64,000 nucleotides of DNA from Synechococcus sp. BIOS-U3-1 (GCF_014279975.1 NZ_CP047936.1:1426001-1490000); one strand, 5' to 3'; counted from the first letter of the stretch, positions 36,440 through 44,687 are shown. Made by a program: numbers and translations. Notes: a model not told the origin generated them from the sequence alone.

Positions 36440-36874
36440 ATGAACATCTCCCGATGCCGGATCATCGCTGTTGGAAAAGTGCGCAAGCGATGGGTTCAGG
36501 ACGGTGTGGAGCTCTACCTCAAGCGCCTGCCTGGGCTAACCATCACTGAACTGCGTGACAGCAGCCGTGACAAGGAGGTCGAAGCGATCCGTCAGGCCTT
36601 ACGTCCCGATGAGTTGCCGGTGCTGCTGATGGAGCAGGGCAACACTCTGACCTCGATTGACTTCGCTGATCGTTTACGTGACTTTGGCTCCGAGCGCCTG
36701 GCCTTTGTGATCGGTGGCGCTGACGGCTTCACCGATGAATTCAAGAGTTCAACCCGCTGGCAGCTCAGCCTTTCACCCCTGACTTTTCCTCATGAGCTGG
36801 CGCGATTGCTCCTGGTTGAGCAGCTCTACAGAGCGCAGTCGATCCTGCAGGGGAGTCCTTATCACCGGGCCTAA
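36440..36874 (+). CDS. rlmH: 23S rRNA pseudouridine-1915 N3-methyltransferase
   Basis: The 144-residue SPOUT methyltransferase acts on the helix-69 pseudouridine of assembled 70S ribosomes. Visible are [20 protein letters not shown], the SAM-knot [15 protein letters not shown] and the C-terminal [20 protein letters not shown] with [13 protein letters not shown]. Length and termini match E. coli RlmH closely. Confidence 0.96.
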   Translation: MNISRCRIIAVGKVRKRWVQDGVELYLKRLPGLTITELRDSSRDKEVEAIRQALRPDELPVLLMEQGNTLTSIDFADRLRDFGSERLAFVIGGADGFTDEFKSSTRWQLSLSPLTFPHELARLLLVEQLYRAQSILQGSPYHRA

Positions 36875-36894
36875 AACCAACACCAAAACGAGGT

Positions 36895-37323
36895 TCAGGC
36901 TGGCCAGGCGCTGAGTACGACAGGCTCGAATTTGGCGATGCCCATGGTCCAGGCGCGCCCGCAAATCGATTGAAGACTCGCCTGAAACGCCTCGGTATCT
37001 CCGCTGTTGAGCCAGTCGGCTTTGAGCTTGGGGAGGTCCTCCGGCAGACACTCCATCGGCAATTCCACGAGCAGCAGACTCTCCACGCCACAAGCCCGAC
37101 GCAACGGGCCCTCATCACTGCGTTGCCACAGCCTCAGCAGCAACTCCAGAGCCAGGGAATGGGCTACCTGTGTGGGCTCCTCCGCAGCGGCGGCTTCTGC
37201 ACTCAGAGAACGGCCGGTTAGCGGCAACGCTCTCTTCCCCTCCTGCTCGATCAGGGCGAGGGCAACGAGATAGGGAGCAGCAGCCATCACGACAACGTCA
37301 GTGAGCGCATCCTCTCCGGTCAA
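36895..37323 (-). CDS. Conserved hypothetical protein (142 aa)
   Basis: The protein begins MTGEDALTDVVVMAAAPYLV and has an Ala/Leu-rich helical make-up (QVAHSLALELLLRLWQRSDE), ending TMGIAKFEPVVLSAWPA. I recognise no family. It looks soluble. It is convergent with rlmH (20 bases apart) and divergent from the esterase gene (63 bases). A well-formed frame with no competitor supports it as real. Confidence 0.6.
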   Translation of the reverse strand: MTGEDALTDVVVMAAAPYLVALALIEQEGKRALPLTGRSLSAEAAAAEEPTQVAHSLALELLLRLWQRSDEGPLRRACGVESLLLVELPMECLPEDLPKLKADWLNSGDTEAFQASLQSICGRAWTMGIAKFEPVVLSAWPA

Positions 37324-37386
37324 GGCTGCAGTGGCGCCGAATCCGAATCATGGCTGAACTGGATTGGCGCAGACAACCTGCCATCG

Positions 37387-38079
37387 ATGACAACACCAGC
37401 TCAGGAACCGAGAACTGTCCTCTGCTTCGGAGACTCCAACACCTGGGGATTCAACCCAGACGGTGGTGGGCGGCTACCCCACGACACACGCTGGCCGAAT
37501 CAGTTGGAGCAGCAGCTGAACCGGCGTGCGACCAGCCAAGCTTGGCGCACGATTGAGGACGGTCTCAATTCCCGCACCTGGCTGCTCGAGGATCCCATCG
37601 GTGCAGCCAAATATGGCGCTCAATACAGTTGCAGCGGTCGCTCAGGTCTGATGACGTCTTTGCACAGTCACAAACCCATCGACATGGTGATCCTGGCGCT
37701 GGGCTGCAACGACTGCAAGGACTACCTCAACCTGTCGGCCGAGCAGATCGCAGATGGCGCCCGCATCCTGATTCAAGACATCCGCAGCGCCCTCCACTGC
37801 GGCCCGCGCGAGCGGCCTGACCAAACCCCAGGCATCGTTCTGATGACACCGCCGCTGATGGTCAGCACACCGCAGTCGCGGGCCTGGGGTTACGAAGGGG
37901 CCGACAGGAAATCTCAAGCTGTGGCCAGTCGCTACCTCCAGCTGGCCAGGGAGCTTGAGGTGCTCGCGTTCGATGTCCAGAAGGTGGCCAGCCCCTCATC
38001 CCTGGATGGCATCCATTTCGACAGCCAGTCCCAGCCTGCGATCGCCTCAGCCCTCGCGGATCTCATCGCCAAAACCTGA
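37387..38079 (+). CDS. SGNH/GDSL-type hydrolase
   Basis: A 230-residue esterase-like protein with block I VLCFGDSNTWGFNPDGGGR (nucleophile Ser), block III LALGCNDCKDYLNL (Asn), and block V SLDGIHFDSQSQ (Asp-His). This N-terminus resembles the lysophospholipase/arylesterase group. There is no signal peptide, so it is cytoplasmic. Substrate unknown. The start ATG 37387 follows a short gap from the divergent gene. It ends 75 bases upstream of the umuDC promoter region. Confidence 0.88.
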   Translation: MTTPAQEPRTVLCFGDSNTWGFNPDGGGRLPHDTRWPNQLEQQLNRRATSQAWRTIEDGLNSRTWLLEDPIGAAKYGAQYSCSGRSGLMTSLHSHKPIDMVILALGCNDCKDYLNLSAEQIADGARILIQDIRSALHCGPRERPDQTPGIVLMTPPLMVSTPQSRAWGYEGADRKSQAVASRYLQLARELEVLAFDVQKVASPSSLDGIHFDSQSQPAIASALADLIAKT

Positions 38080-38106
38080 ACGCCGGGAACGGCCAGCCAT
38101 CGACAT

Positions 38107-38120
38107 AGAACATCTGTACT
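38107..38120 (+). promoter_or_regulatory. Putative LexA box upstream of umuDC
   Basis: AGAACATCTGTACT matches the cyanobacterial SOS consensus RGTACNNNDGTWCB at all but one position (A for T at position 3). It lies 35 bases before the umuD GTG and overlaps a TATTCT/TATGTA-like -10 region at 38121-38130, the arrangement expected for LexA repression. Confidence 0.6.
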
Positions 38121-38154
38121 ATTCTATGTATGCCGATCCGTTGAACCCGTTGCC

Positions 38155-38598
38155 GTGGAGATTGATCGTTCCTTTCTCCAGCCACCGAAACCCCTGCGCC
38201 CCCGGCGCAAGTCAAGCCTGCTACCACTGGCTGGAGAGCGGGTGGCGGCAGGCTTCCCTTCTCCAGCAGAGGATTATGTGGACGTGGGGATCGACCTCAA
38301 CGACCAACTAATCCGTCACCCCACCAGCACCTTTTTTCTACGTGTTAGCGGCGACTCGATGACCGGTGCCGGCATTCATGACGGCGACCTTCTGGTCGTA
38401 GACCGCAGCCTTGACCCCCGCCCCGGACGCGTGGTCGTTGCCGTTCTCGACGGCGGCTTCACCCTTAAACGGCTGATGCGCCATCACGGCCGGCTGCGCC
38501 TGGAAGCGGCCAATCCCAGCTACCCAGCTCTCGATCTGCAGTCCTGCGACGACGTGCAGATCTGGGGAGTTGCCATCCATGTGATTCACCCCCTCTGA
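38155..38598 (+). CDS. umuD: UmuD-like S24 peptidase, DNA polymerase V subunit
   Basis: The 147-residue protein has the self-cleavage site Ala32-Gly33 (ERVAAGFPSPAEDYVD), the catalytic Ser68 in RVSGDSMTGAGIHDGD and Lys105 in GGFTLKRLMRHHG. RecA filaments would trigger cleavage to UmuD', which activates UmuC for translesion synthesis. No DNA-binding domain is present, separating it from LexA. The GTG start at 38155 is inferred from length. The umuC gene follows after 5 bases. Confidence 0.92.
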   Translation: MEIDRSFLQPPKPLRPRRKSSLLPLAGERVAAGFPSPAEDYVDVGIDLNDQLIRHPTSTFFLRVSGDSMTGAGIHDGDLLVVDRSLDPRPGRVVVAVLDGGFTLKRLMRHHGRLRLEAANPSYPALDLQSCDDVQIWGVAIHVIHPL

Positions 38599-38603
38599 AC
38601 GCC

Positions 38604-39878
38604 ATGGCTCAGGTCACCGCCCTCATCGACGCCAACAACTTCTATGCCTCTTGCGAGCAGAGCCTCGATCCCGGCCTGCTCGGCCGCCCCGTGGTGGTGC
38701 TTTCCAACAACGACGGCTGCATCGTGGCCCGCAGCGCCGAAGCCCGTGCACTCGGCATTGCCATGGGCACTCCATATTTCAAGGCCAAGCAGACACTGGA
38801 ACGGTGCGGAGTGGTGGTACGCAGTTCCAACTACGCCCTTTACGCCGACATGAGCCAGCGACTGATGAGCCTTCTGGAGAGTCAGGTGGAGGAGCTGGAG
38901 GTGTATTCCATCGATGAAGCCTTCGCTCGCATCAGTCGTCCAGCAGCGGCAGATCTGCTGCCCTGGGGACGGCAGTTGCGAGCCCTGATCCGTCGCAATC
39001 TGGGACTGCCAATCGCCATCGGCCTGGGAGCCAGCAAAGGCCAGGCGAAGCTGGCGAACCGTCTGGCCAAGGTGGAGGCCACCCATGCGGGTCTATTCGA
39101 CCTCGGGCACTGCAACCATCAGGACCGCTGGCTGGAAACGATCGCCATCGAAGACGTGTGGGGAATCGGTCGCAAACTGGCTGAGTGGTGCCGACTGCGT
39201 GGTGTATGCAACGCCAGGGAACTGCGAGACATGGCCAGCGGCCCCCTGCGGGCCAAAGCGGGTGTGGTCGGCCTGCGCCTGCAAAGGGAACTCCAGGGGC
39301 ATGCCTGTCTTCCCCTTGATCTGGCCCCATCCCCGAAGCAGGAAACCTGTGTCAGCAGAAGCTTCAGTCGACCAATCACGTCCCTGGCGGAGCTGCGAGA
39401 AGCTGTAGCGACCTACGTGGTGCGCGCTGCGGAAAAGCTGCGCAAACAGCAACAACGCGCCGCTTCCCTAAGCGTGTACACCCGCACCAGTCCGTTTGTG
39501 CCCGCCTTCTACAGCCGCAGCGCCAGCACCCATCTGGACCTCCCCAGCAACGACACCCAGATGCTGCTGAACGCAGCGCTGCCACTGGTGGAACGAATCT
39601 TCCAGCCGCACCGTCAGCTCGCCAAGGCCGGAGTGCTGATGGAGCACCTGCAGGACACGGAGCAACTGCAGCACCACCTGCTGGTGCCTTGCAGTGCAGC
39701 ACAACTACAACGGCAAGACACGCTGATGAACACCATCGACGGGCTCAACCGCCGTTATGGAGGGGGCACCGTGCAGTGGGCCGCCTGCGGCCTGCATTCC
39801 GGCTGGTCCATGCGACGAGAATGCCTGGGCAGGGCAGCCACCACACGACTGAGCGATGTACCCGTGGTCCAGGCCTGA
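38604..39878 (+). CDS. umuC: UmuC-like Y-family DNA polymerase V catalytic subunit
   Basis: A 424-residue Y-family polymerase: ALIDANNFYASCEQSLDP (first metal Asp), VVVLSNNDGCIVARSAEARA, and EVYSIDEAFARISR (catalytic DE). The helix-hairpin-helix IEDVWGIGRKLAEW and the C-terminal UmuC domain TRTSPFVPAFYSRSAST follow. It copies past lesions with low fidelity. Forms an operon with umuD under the LexA box at 38107. Unusually, a complete chromosomal umuDC is retained in a small picocyanobacterial genome. Confidence 0.95.
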   Translation: MAQVTALIDANNFYASCEQSLDPGLLGRPVVVLSNNDGCIVARSAEARALGIAMGTPYFKAKQTLERCGVVVRSSNYALYADMSQRLMSLLESQVEELEVYSIDEAFARISRPAAADLLPWGRQLRALIRRNLGLPIAIGLGASKGQAKLANRLAKVEATHAGLFDLGHCNHQDRWLETIAIEDVWGIGRKLAEWCRLRGVCNARELRDMASGPLRAKAGVVGLRLQRELQGHACLPLDLAPSPKQETCVSRSFSRPITSLAELREAVATYVVRAAEKLRKQQQRAASLSVYTRTSPFVPAFYSRSASTHLDLPSNDTQMLLNAALPLVERIFQPHRQLAKAGVLMEHLQDTEQLQHHLLVPCSAAQLQRQDTLMNTIDGLNRRYGGGTVQWAACGLHSGWSMRRECLGRAATTRLSDVPVVQA

Positions 39879-39931
39879 ACAGCAGCCAAAGGGGTCTATG
39901 AAAAAATCTGGCCACTATCGACGGAAGGATT

Positions 39932-40837
39932 GTGTTGCGGCGAATCCCGATCATTGCTGCGGGGCTTGTCCTGTTGGGGGCCAAAGCGACTTTTGCCGAG
40001 CAGGTCACTCTCAAACTGAGCAACGGCGACACCCTGCACGGAGAACTCATCCCTTCGGAAAGCACAGACACAACAACAGTGCTTCAACACCCAGTACTGG
40101 GACGGCTGAGCATCCCGAAAACGGCGCTAGTACCCGAACCCAAGCCGAAACCATGGAAGCTGAGTCTCTCCGGCGGAGTCACAGGGTCCAACACCGACAA
40201 CGATCTCGATGTAGGGGGGACCGCACAGCTCGAGACCAGCTACACCTCAGACCCCGACAAAGTCTCGTTGAAAGTGAGCGCCCAGTACGAGGTCTCACGT
40301 GACCAGGGAGAGAGCAGCAACTCAACAGACACCAATGAAGGTGATGCTGAACTGCGATACATCCGCAGCTTGAACGGTCGGCTGCACGCCTATGCAGGTG
40401 CGCACTTCAATTACGACGCACTGAACTTCAGCGGTACCGACGCGTTTGAAAGCTCCATTGGCCTCGGTTACGACCTGATCAAAACTTCAAAAACACGGCT
40501 CACTGTGTCCCTCGGTCCCTCCATCGAGCAAATCTGGGGAGGGAATGGATGCAACACAGATCCAGTCTGCGGAAAGACCTTTGCAGCAACAACAGGTAGA
40601 GCTGAACTGGAATGGAAGCCCAGCTCTGCCGCCAGTCTCACGCTAACCAATACCTATACCGGGGCTTACGTCAACGGAATCTCAACCAACAACATCTTTT
40701 CGATCGCGTTGAAAGTCTTCCCAATGAACAATCAGCGCCTATTCACATCCCTCAACGGCCAAACGATCTACAACGAACTGCGCAGTCCAAAGGTCAACAA
40801 CACCATCTCCATACAGATGGGCGTGAAGCTGGATTGA
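39932..40837 (+). CDS. DUF481 outer membrane beta-barrel protein
   Basis: The 301-residue protein has a signal peptide (PIIAAGLVLLGAKATFA) then about 45 residues (VTLKLSNGDTLHGELIPSES), and a DUF481 barrel of alternating strands (WKLSLSGGVTGSNTDNDLDV; HAYAGAHFNYDALNFSG) ending in a strand closing with VKLD. DUF481 proteins are salt-induced outer membrane proteins in other bacteria. Start GTG 39932 has GGAAGGAT 4 to 11 bases upstream. It begins 53 bases after umuC but is probably independent. Confidence 0.8.
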   Translation: MLRRIPIIAAGLVLLGAKATFAEQVTLKLSNGDTLHGELIPSESTDTTTVLQHPVLGRLSIPKTALVPEPKPKPWKLSLSGGVTGSNTDNDLDVGGTAQLETSYTSDPDKVSLKVSAQYEVSRDQGESSNSTDTNEGDAELRYIRSLNGRLHAYAGAHFNYDALNFSGTDAFESSIGLGYDLIKTSKTRLTVSLGPSIEQIWGGNGCNTDPVCGKTFAATTGRAELEWKPSSAASLTLTNTYTGAYVNGISTNNIFSIALKVFPMNNQRLFTSLNGQTIYNELRSPKVNNTISIQMGVKLD

Positions 40838-40964
40838 GCGGACGTCACAGAGATGACTCCGGCCAGATGGTTTTACATTGCGGATCTCTGGATAGTGCGG
40901 CGGATTTTGCCCGTTCTGTTTCTTCTGGATCGAAATAATGTGACGCGAGCAGCAACATCAGACG

Positions 40965-41150
40965 CTACAAGGCCTTTCTTCCCTGATCGGGAGTGAGCCA
41001 CCCCAATCCGTAATAGGTGCAGGTGGCATCAAGCCATCCCTTGGCTTCACCCTGCAATCTGAGTTCCAGATCGTCCATGGCCGGTATGGCCATCACTGGA
41101 GCACTCAAAAGACAACAAGCAGCCGCCAGAGCAATGAAAGAACGATGCAC
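40965..41150 (-). CDS. Small secreted protein (61 aa)
   Basis: From GTG 41150 the product is a signal peptide (HRSFIALAAACCLLSAPVMA) followed by a short mature part (IPAMDDLELRLQGEAKGWLD, then ATCTYYGLGWLTPDQGRKAL). The mature peptide has a single Cys. The frame is open upstream to 41270, but that segment contains a poly-Leu stretch encoded by a trinucleotide repeat and looks untranslated. Similar small secreted proteins with a YGLGWLTPDQ-like end occur in marine Synechococcus as I recall; function unknown. Confidence 0.6.
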   Translation of the reverse strand: MHRSFIALAAACCLLSAPVMAIPAMDDLELRLQGEAKGWLDATCTYYGLGWLTPDQGRKAL

Positions 41151-41176
41151 TAAAAGACAACATCTAAAACCATGTT

Positions 41177-41198
41177 GCAGCAGCAGCAGCAGCAGCAG
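41177..41198. repeat. GCA trinucleotide microsatellite
   Basis: Seven uninterrupted GCA units plus one G. It lies 27 bases upstream of the GTG start of the minus-strand gene 40965-41150, i.e. in its leader, where it reads as TGC repeats. Such tracts can change length by slippage. Confidence 0.9.
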
Positions 41199-41339
41199 TT
41201 GAGTGGATTGAACAGCCCAAGGTGGCGGCACAATCACGATCTTCAACACCCCAGCAGGTAAAAGGTTCAACCAGTGATTTGGGCCTTCTTTCGAGCGAAG
41301 AAAATGGGCTTGCTAGCGCAGACTGCAACATCAGTCTGA

Positions 41340-41522
41340 TCAAACCGTGAGCTGAAGAGATTGCTCAGCCAGGGCCCGGAAGATCTCCTGCTTTTTGCAT
41401 TCGAGAAAGTCCTGCTCACAGGGATCACCACCAGGCCAATTGCGCAGCGCATCGCAGGTGGTTTTGTATTCCAGCCGCAGAGCGTTCAAGTCGTACGAAA
41501 AGGAAACGACAGGCTCGTTCAT
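41340..41522 (-). CDS. Small conserved-looking protein (60 aa)
   Basis: The product MNEPVVSFSYDLNALRLEYK followed by TTCDALRNWPGGDPCEQDFL and ECKKQEIFRALAEQSLQLTV is a natural, charged, probably helical peptide with three Cys and no signal. No family recognised. It lies alone in the first part of the accessory region; ATG 41522 has a plausible context but no strong ribosome site. Confidence 0.5.
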   Translation of the reverse strand: MNEPVVSFSYDLNALRLEYKTTCDALRNWPGGDPCEQDFLECKKQEIFRALAEQSLQLTV

Positions 41523-41719
41523 GGAAAACGCAAGAAGATTGAGAAATTATTACAAAATTTCCTACTGTCTTGACGTAGCAGCGGCAACAGTATCCATTTT
41601 TGGCGCGGAACCATAGGCACTGCAAGCTCTGTTCGCGAGCAGCCGCTGTGCGGATATCTCCATCACAGATCGATAGCAGATTTGGCGATAACTACTTCAT
41701 TCAATTTTCGATTGTTCTG

Positions 41720-41884
41720 ATGACCTACGAAATCCGTAATTGGGCCGTAATCGCTGCCGCTATGGAAAAGCAAGGTGCCACCGACAGTCAGATGTACCGA
41801 CGCGCAAAAGCGATGGCCAACGGCAGCATTGATCCAATGCCAACAAGTTATCCAGCCGCTCCTTACAGCATTTCAGTGGCCTGA
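41720..41884 (+). CDS. Small hypothetical protein (54 aa)
   Basis: The product MTYEIRNWAVIAAAMEKQGA continues TDSQMYRRAKAMANGSIDPM and PTSYPAAPYSISVA. It is a short amphipathic helix plus Pro/Ser tail, with no recognised domain. A good terminator hairpin follows 27 bases after the stop (41911-41933), which supports it as a real transcription unit. Confidence 0.55.
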   Translation: MTYEIRNWAVIAAAMEKQGATDSQMYRRAKAMANGSIDPMPTSYPAAPYSISVA

Positions 41885-41910
41885 GGTTCGCAAGACAACT
41901 CCAATCATCG

Positions 41911-41933
41911 GGGAGGCTGAGACCTCCCTTTTT
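41911..41933 (+). terminator. Rho-independent terminator
   Basis: GGGAGG (41911-41916) pairs with CCTCCC (41923-41928) around CTGAGA and is followed by TTTTT, ending the small gene at 41720-41884. Confidence 0.75.
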
Positions 41934-42351
41934 GATGGAATTGGGCAATAAGGCAGAACCGAAAAAAGCGTTACTCGTAAAAAGCACGCAGCATTGCAAC
42001 ACAACACACCCGACTGATTTGTAAGAGACCAGCAGAAACCAAGGTCATGGCTGGTCACCAAACGAGGTGCACAGAAGGGGCGACCTGGGTTACACCTGTA
42101 AGAACCGCTTTTGGAGCTATGCCGTCAATCGACAAGAACGCAACGCAACAGAAGAAATCCGAGGCTTCAAAACCACTGACTCTGCTAGCCCGTCCCGTGT
42201 ACCCGGGGACACGCGGAACCTCCCATACCAACACCTAAAAAGCGAACGCTGGTCTTCGAATCGAGCGCATCGGAGGAGCCGCTGCTTCGACTAGCCCCTT
42301 CGATGTCATCCCATCGCACTGGAGGCATGTTTCAAGGAGGAGAATGGTGAC
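41934..42351. other. Gap without a supported gene
   Basis: Two plus-strand frames of 63 and 75 codons (42047-42238 and 42067-42294) cross this stretch in different phases, and neither has a ribosome site or protein-like composition that I trust. The last bases (CAAGGAGGAGAATGGTGAC, 42334-42352) supply a strong Shine-Dalgarno GGAGGAG for the gene starting at 42352. Confidence 0.5.
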
Positions 42352-42600
42352 ATGAACGACAAGATCACGACACAGTCCTGGATCCATGTTGAAAAATTCA
42401 GCGAGACGCACTCCTGGAAGCAAACCTGGATGTTTCTAGGCGGTGCCGTGGTGGTCTTTGCTTTCGCACTGCTTTATGAAATCGACAAAGACCTAAGTTG
42501 CAAAAACGAGCAGGCCTTGATCAAATCATTCACTCAAGAAAGACCTAACCATTCAGAATTCACTGACAAAAGGATCAACTCGGCAATCTTGCTGGGATAA
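42352..42600 (+). CDS. Small membrane protein (82 aa)
   Basis: The 82-residue product has an N-terminal cytoplasmic part (MNDKITTQSWIHVEKFSETH), one helix (MFLGGAVVVFAFALLYEI) and a polar C-terminus with one Cys (DLSCKNEQALIKSFTQE). A GGAGGAG lies 12 bases upstream of the ATG. No family is recognised. Confidence 0.6.
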   Translation: MNDKITTQSWIHVEKFSETHSWKQTWMFLGGAVVVFAFALLYEIDKDLSCKNEQALIKSFTQERPNHSEFTDKRINSAILLG

Positions 42601-42693
42601 CTCTCGCCAAAGAGCTCACAGATCCTGGCATCAAAGAGAGAACATACTCAACCCAAAAAGCTCGATATTCACGATCAAAAGATCACCAGATCT

Positions 42694-43176
42694 TCATTGC
42701 AAAACCTCTTGAACAGCTTTTAAAGTAGCTTCCTGAACTTTGGAAGCATATTTTTCGCCCACAGCAAGAGTGTCCTTGATCATCTCAAATTCAAGTTGCA
42801 TCAGCTGCTGATAACGAGGGTCCTTGCAAAGCTGCAGAATGAAGTCAAGCTGATCAGCACTGTAGATCTCGGCGTAAATTTTAATGTAATCTTGCTCAAC
42901 GATATTCCAGTTAAATACTTGGTCCATTGCACGCATAACCGCGACCGTAAGACGTTGACGAACAGCAGGTGGCAGCTGGCGTCCACCGCCGATATTTAAA
43001 CCGGTTTGCGCCCCCAGATCACGTCCTAATGTGAAGCGCTCTTGAACCTTCTGGCATCGCATCACATCCTGAATACGACGATCTTGCCCCTGTGCAAGAC
43101 AAGGATTGATGCCAGCATAAACCATCAACGCGATCAAAAAAAGAAGTGAACGCCTACCTGGAAGCAGCTTAAACAT
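42694..43176 (-). CDS. Secreted DUF2059-like protein
   Basis: A 160-residue protein with a signal peptide (LLFLIALMVYAGINPCLAQG) and a helical C-terminal domain (IVEQDYIKIYAEIYSADQLD, then FILQLCKDPRYQQLMQLEFE) matching the DUF2059 pattern of short alpha-helical periplasmic proteins. ATG 43176 is chosen because the frame upstream to 43281 is not signal-like. Function unknown. Confidence 0.65.
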   Translation of the reverse strand: MFKLLPGRRSLLFLIALMVYAGINPCLAQGQDRRIQDVMRCQKVQERFTLGRDLGAQTGLNIGGGRQLPPAVRQRLTVAVMRAMDQVFNWNIVEQDYIKIYAEIYSADQLDFILQLCKDPRYQQLMQLEFEMIKDTLAVGEKYASKVQEATLKAVQEVLQ

Positions 43177-43385
43177 GCGTGATACGGCCTCAATGTCCAG
43201 AGTCTGATTTCTCAACCCAACCCCTGCGTGAAGCATCACCAGAAAATGCATGATATGCCCATCAGCAGATGGAGTGTTCAAGCTGATTCAGACAAGCAAT
43301 CACAAATGACACGCACGAGCTTTTGGCACAGCCGAAAGCAGAACAAAGCTCTTAAGGTTTTCCAAACAATTGATTAAGTGATTCT

Positions 43386-43559
43386 TTGCTGACCCCAAAC
43401 GCACCTCTAGGTCCAAGGCAGACAACCGCTGACCCTGTCAATCACTACACCGAACGCCTGAATGGACGCATGGCCATGGTGGGGCTGACCATCGGAATCA
43501 CCGTGGAGGCACTGACCGGTAAAGGGATTCTCGACCAGGTGTTTGGTCTGTTCAGTTGA
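43386..43559 (+). CDS. High-light-inducible protein (Hli / small CAB-like)
   Basis: The frame encodes HYTERLNGRMAMVGLTIGIT followed by VEALTGKGILDQVFGLFS, the single-helix chlorophyll a/b-binding motif ExxNGRxAMxG of Hli proteins, which bind chlorophyll and carotenoid near photosystem II during stress. The frame opens after TGA 43371-43373 and contains no ATG before the motif: the only start is TTG 43386, giving 57 residues (N-terminus LLTPNAPLGPRQTTADPVN). It is too short for usual gene callers and could be missed. A mutated start is also possible. Confidence 0.72.
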   Translation: MLTPNAPLGPRQTTADPVNHYTERLNGRMAMVGLTIGITVEALTGKGILDQVFGLFS

Positions 43560-43630
43560 AACGATTAGGTTGAATTTCCGATGCTCTTGAGGAGTTGATG
43601 AGCTACGACTGAAGTATCGGTAGGTTGAGC

Positions 43631-43843
43631 ATGACCGAACTCTTCAACAAACCATCTGAAAGTCGTGATTCGAGCGTCTTGATTCACCTCTCTGAATGGC
43701 TCGAGATGATCTGTATGCAGACGCTGTTGACGTTGGCGTTGTGGCCGCTGAAGTTGATGTACAAACGTCCAAGGCCTGACGAGTCATGGCCTGCCTGGCA
43801 TGCCAATCAGAAACTTTGTCGAATCGACCAACGCTTCTGCTAA
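43631..43843 (+). CDS. Small hypothetical protein (70 aa)
   Basis: The product MTELFNKPSESRDSSVLIHL has a hydrophobic middle (MICMQTLLTLALWPLKLMY) that may be a membrane segment and a basic tail with YKRPRPDESWPAWHANQ. No family recognised. It follows the Hli gene by 70 bases. An upstream TTG at 43625 is an alternative start. Confidence 0.4.
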   Translation: MTELFNKPSESRDSSVLIHLSEWLEMICMQTLLTLALWPLKLMYKRPRPDESWPAWHANQKLCRIDQRFC

Positions 43844-43887
43844 CCGGAAATCAACAACACGCAATCGCGGAGGAGAGATTGTTCAGT

Positions 43888-44292
43888 TCAAGCCATGGGG
43901 GTTGTGTTGGCTTGCATTTCACACATTCCAGTCACAGGAGGAGCGCCCAACCCCTGGATGTCACTGGTAAGAGAGCCGCTTGAACGATCCAAAACATTGG
44001 TGAGGTATGAACCCGTGTAAGGCAATTGCTTACCAAAACGAACTTTTTCGGGTGTGAACGTGGCGGGATATTCCGTACTGGTGCGGAATGCAGGCTTGTA
44101 GACCCATGCTTTTCCGGCCTCTTCGTCGAGCGTTATTTCCCAGACAGTGCGGTCTGATCCGGAGACGTCGCAGCGCAGATAGACCTGATCAGCCAGGACA
44201 GGGTTATACACACCCTCAACTGCTGAGAGAACCGCAGCAAATAGCAGCCCACCAGCAGTAGACCCAACGACAAGCCGACCGAGAACGACCAT
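43888..44292 (-). CDS. Secreted hypothetical protein (134 aa)
   Basis: A protein with an N-terminal hydrophobic stretch (VVGSTAGGLLFAAVLSAVEG) acting as signal or anchor, followed by a beta-rich domain (DQVYLRCDVSGSDRTVWEIT; DEEAGKAWVYKPAFRTSTEY) with two Cys. This LxCDxxG...xWxID-type layout recurs in small secreted proteins of marine Synechococcus islands; the broken gene at 52366 has a similar design. Function unknown. Confidence 0.6.
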   Translation of the reverse strand: MVVLGRLVVGSTAGGLLFAAVLSAVEGVYNPVLADQVYLRCDVSGSDRTVWEITLDEEAGKAWVYKPAFRTSTEYPATFTPEKVRFGKQLPYTGSYLTNVLDRSSGSLTSDIQGLGAPPVTGMCEMQANTTPMA

Positions 44293-44528
44293 TCATAGAA
44301 AAAGGGTGATGCCAGCTTGTTCGATCACAATGCAAAGAACATCCCCCCAATGAGCGATCGTGCACCAAGGCGATCAGTAGAAATTCTGAATTCTTTTGAA
44401 CAACCAAAGCTTCAGCCACTGGATGAATGACCGCTGCATGGCGTTGAAGAAAGTGAAAAGAGCGCGCAATTGGGGGATAAGCCCTGACACAACCTGTCCT
44501 AGAAAGGAGACAGTTACGAGGAATGCCC

Positions 44529-44687
44529 ATGGGAAATCCCAATCAAACCTGTGCCTGTGAGCCTTGTGATTGCACCGTTACTCCGAACTCTGCAGTCGAA
44601 AAAGATGGAAAGGTGTTCTGCTCACAGCCTTGCGCTGATGGACATGCTGGAGGCGATCAGTGCTGCAACAGCTGCGAGTGCTGCTGA
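44529..44687 (+). CDS. Metallothionein (SmtA/BmtA-like)
   Basis: The 52-residue protein MGNPNQTCACEPCDCTVTPN continues SAVEKDGKVFCSQPCADGHA and ends GGDQCCNSCECC. It has 11 Cys and one His, sequestering Zn(II), Cd(II) or Cu(I). The CxCxxCxC start and FCSxPCAxGH block match cyanobacterial SmtA; the CCxxCxCC end carries extra Cys. GAGGA ends 7 bases before ATG 44529; an in-frame ATG at 44523 sits too close. A strong terminator follows at 44717. No SmtB repressor gene or clear 12-2-12 operator is visible. Confidence 0.92.
   Translation: MGNPNQTCACEPCDCTVTPNSAVEKDGKVFCSQPCADGHAGGDQCCNSCECC

Noticed and set aside
42047..42294. Two overlapping plus-strand frames of 63 and 75 codons.
   Set aside because: No ribosome site, conflicting phases, composition unlike neighbouring proteins.
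44430..44528. SmtB-type 12-2-12 operator upstream of the metallothionein gene.
   Set aside because: No inverted repeat of that form is visible; regulation left open.
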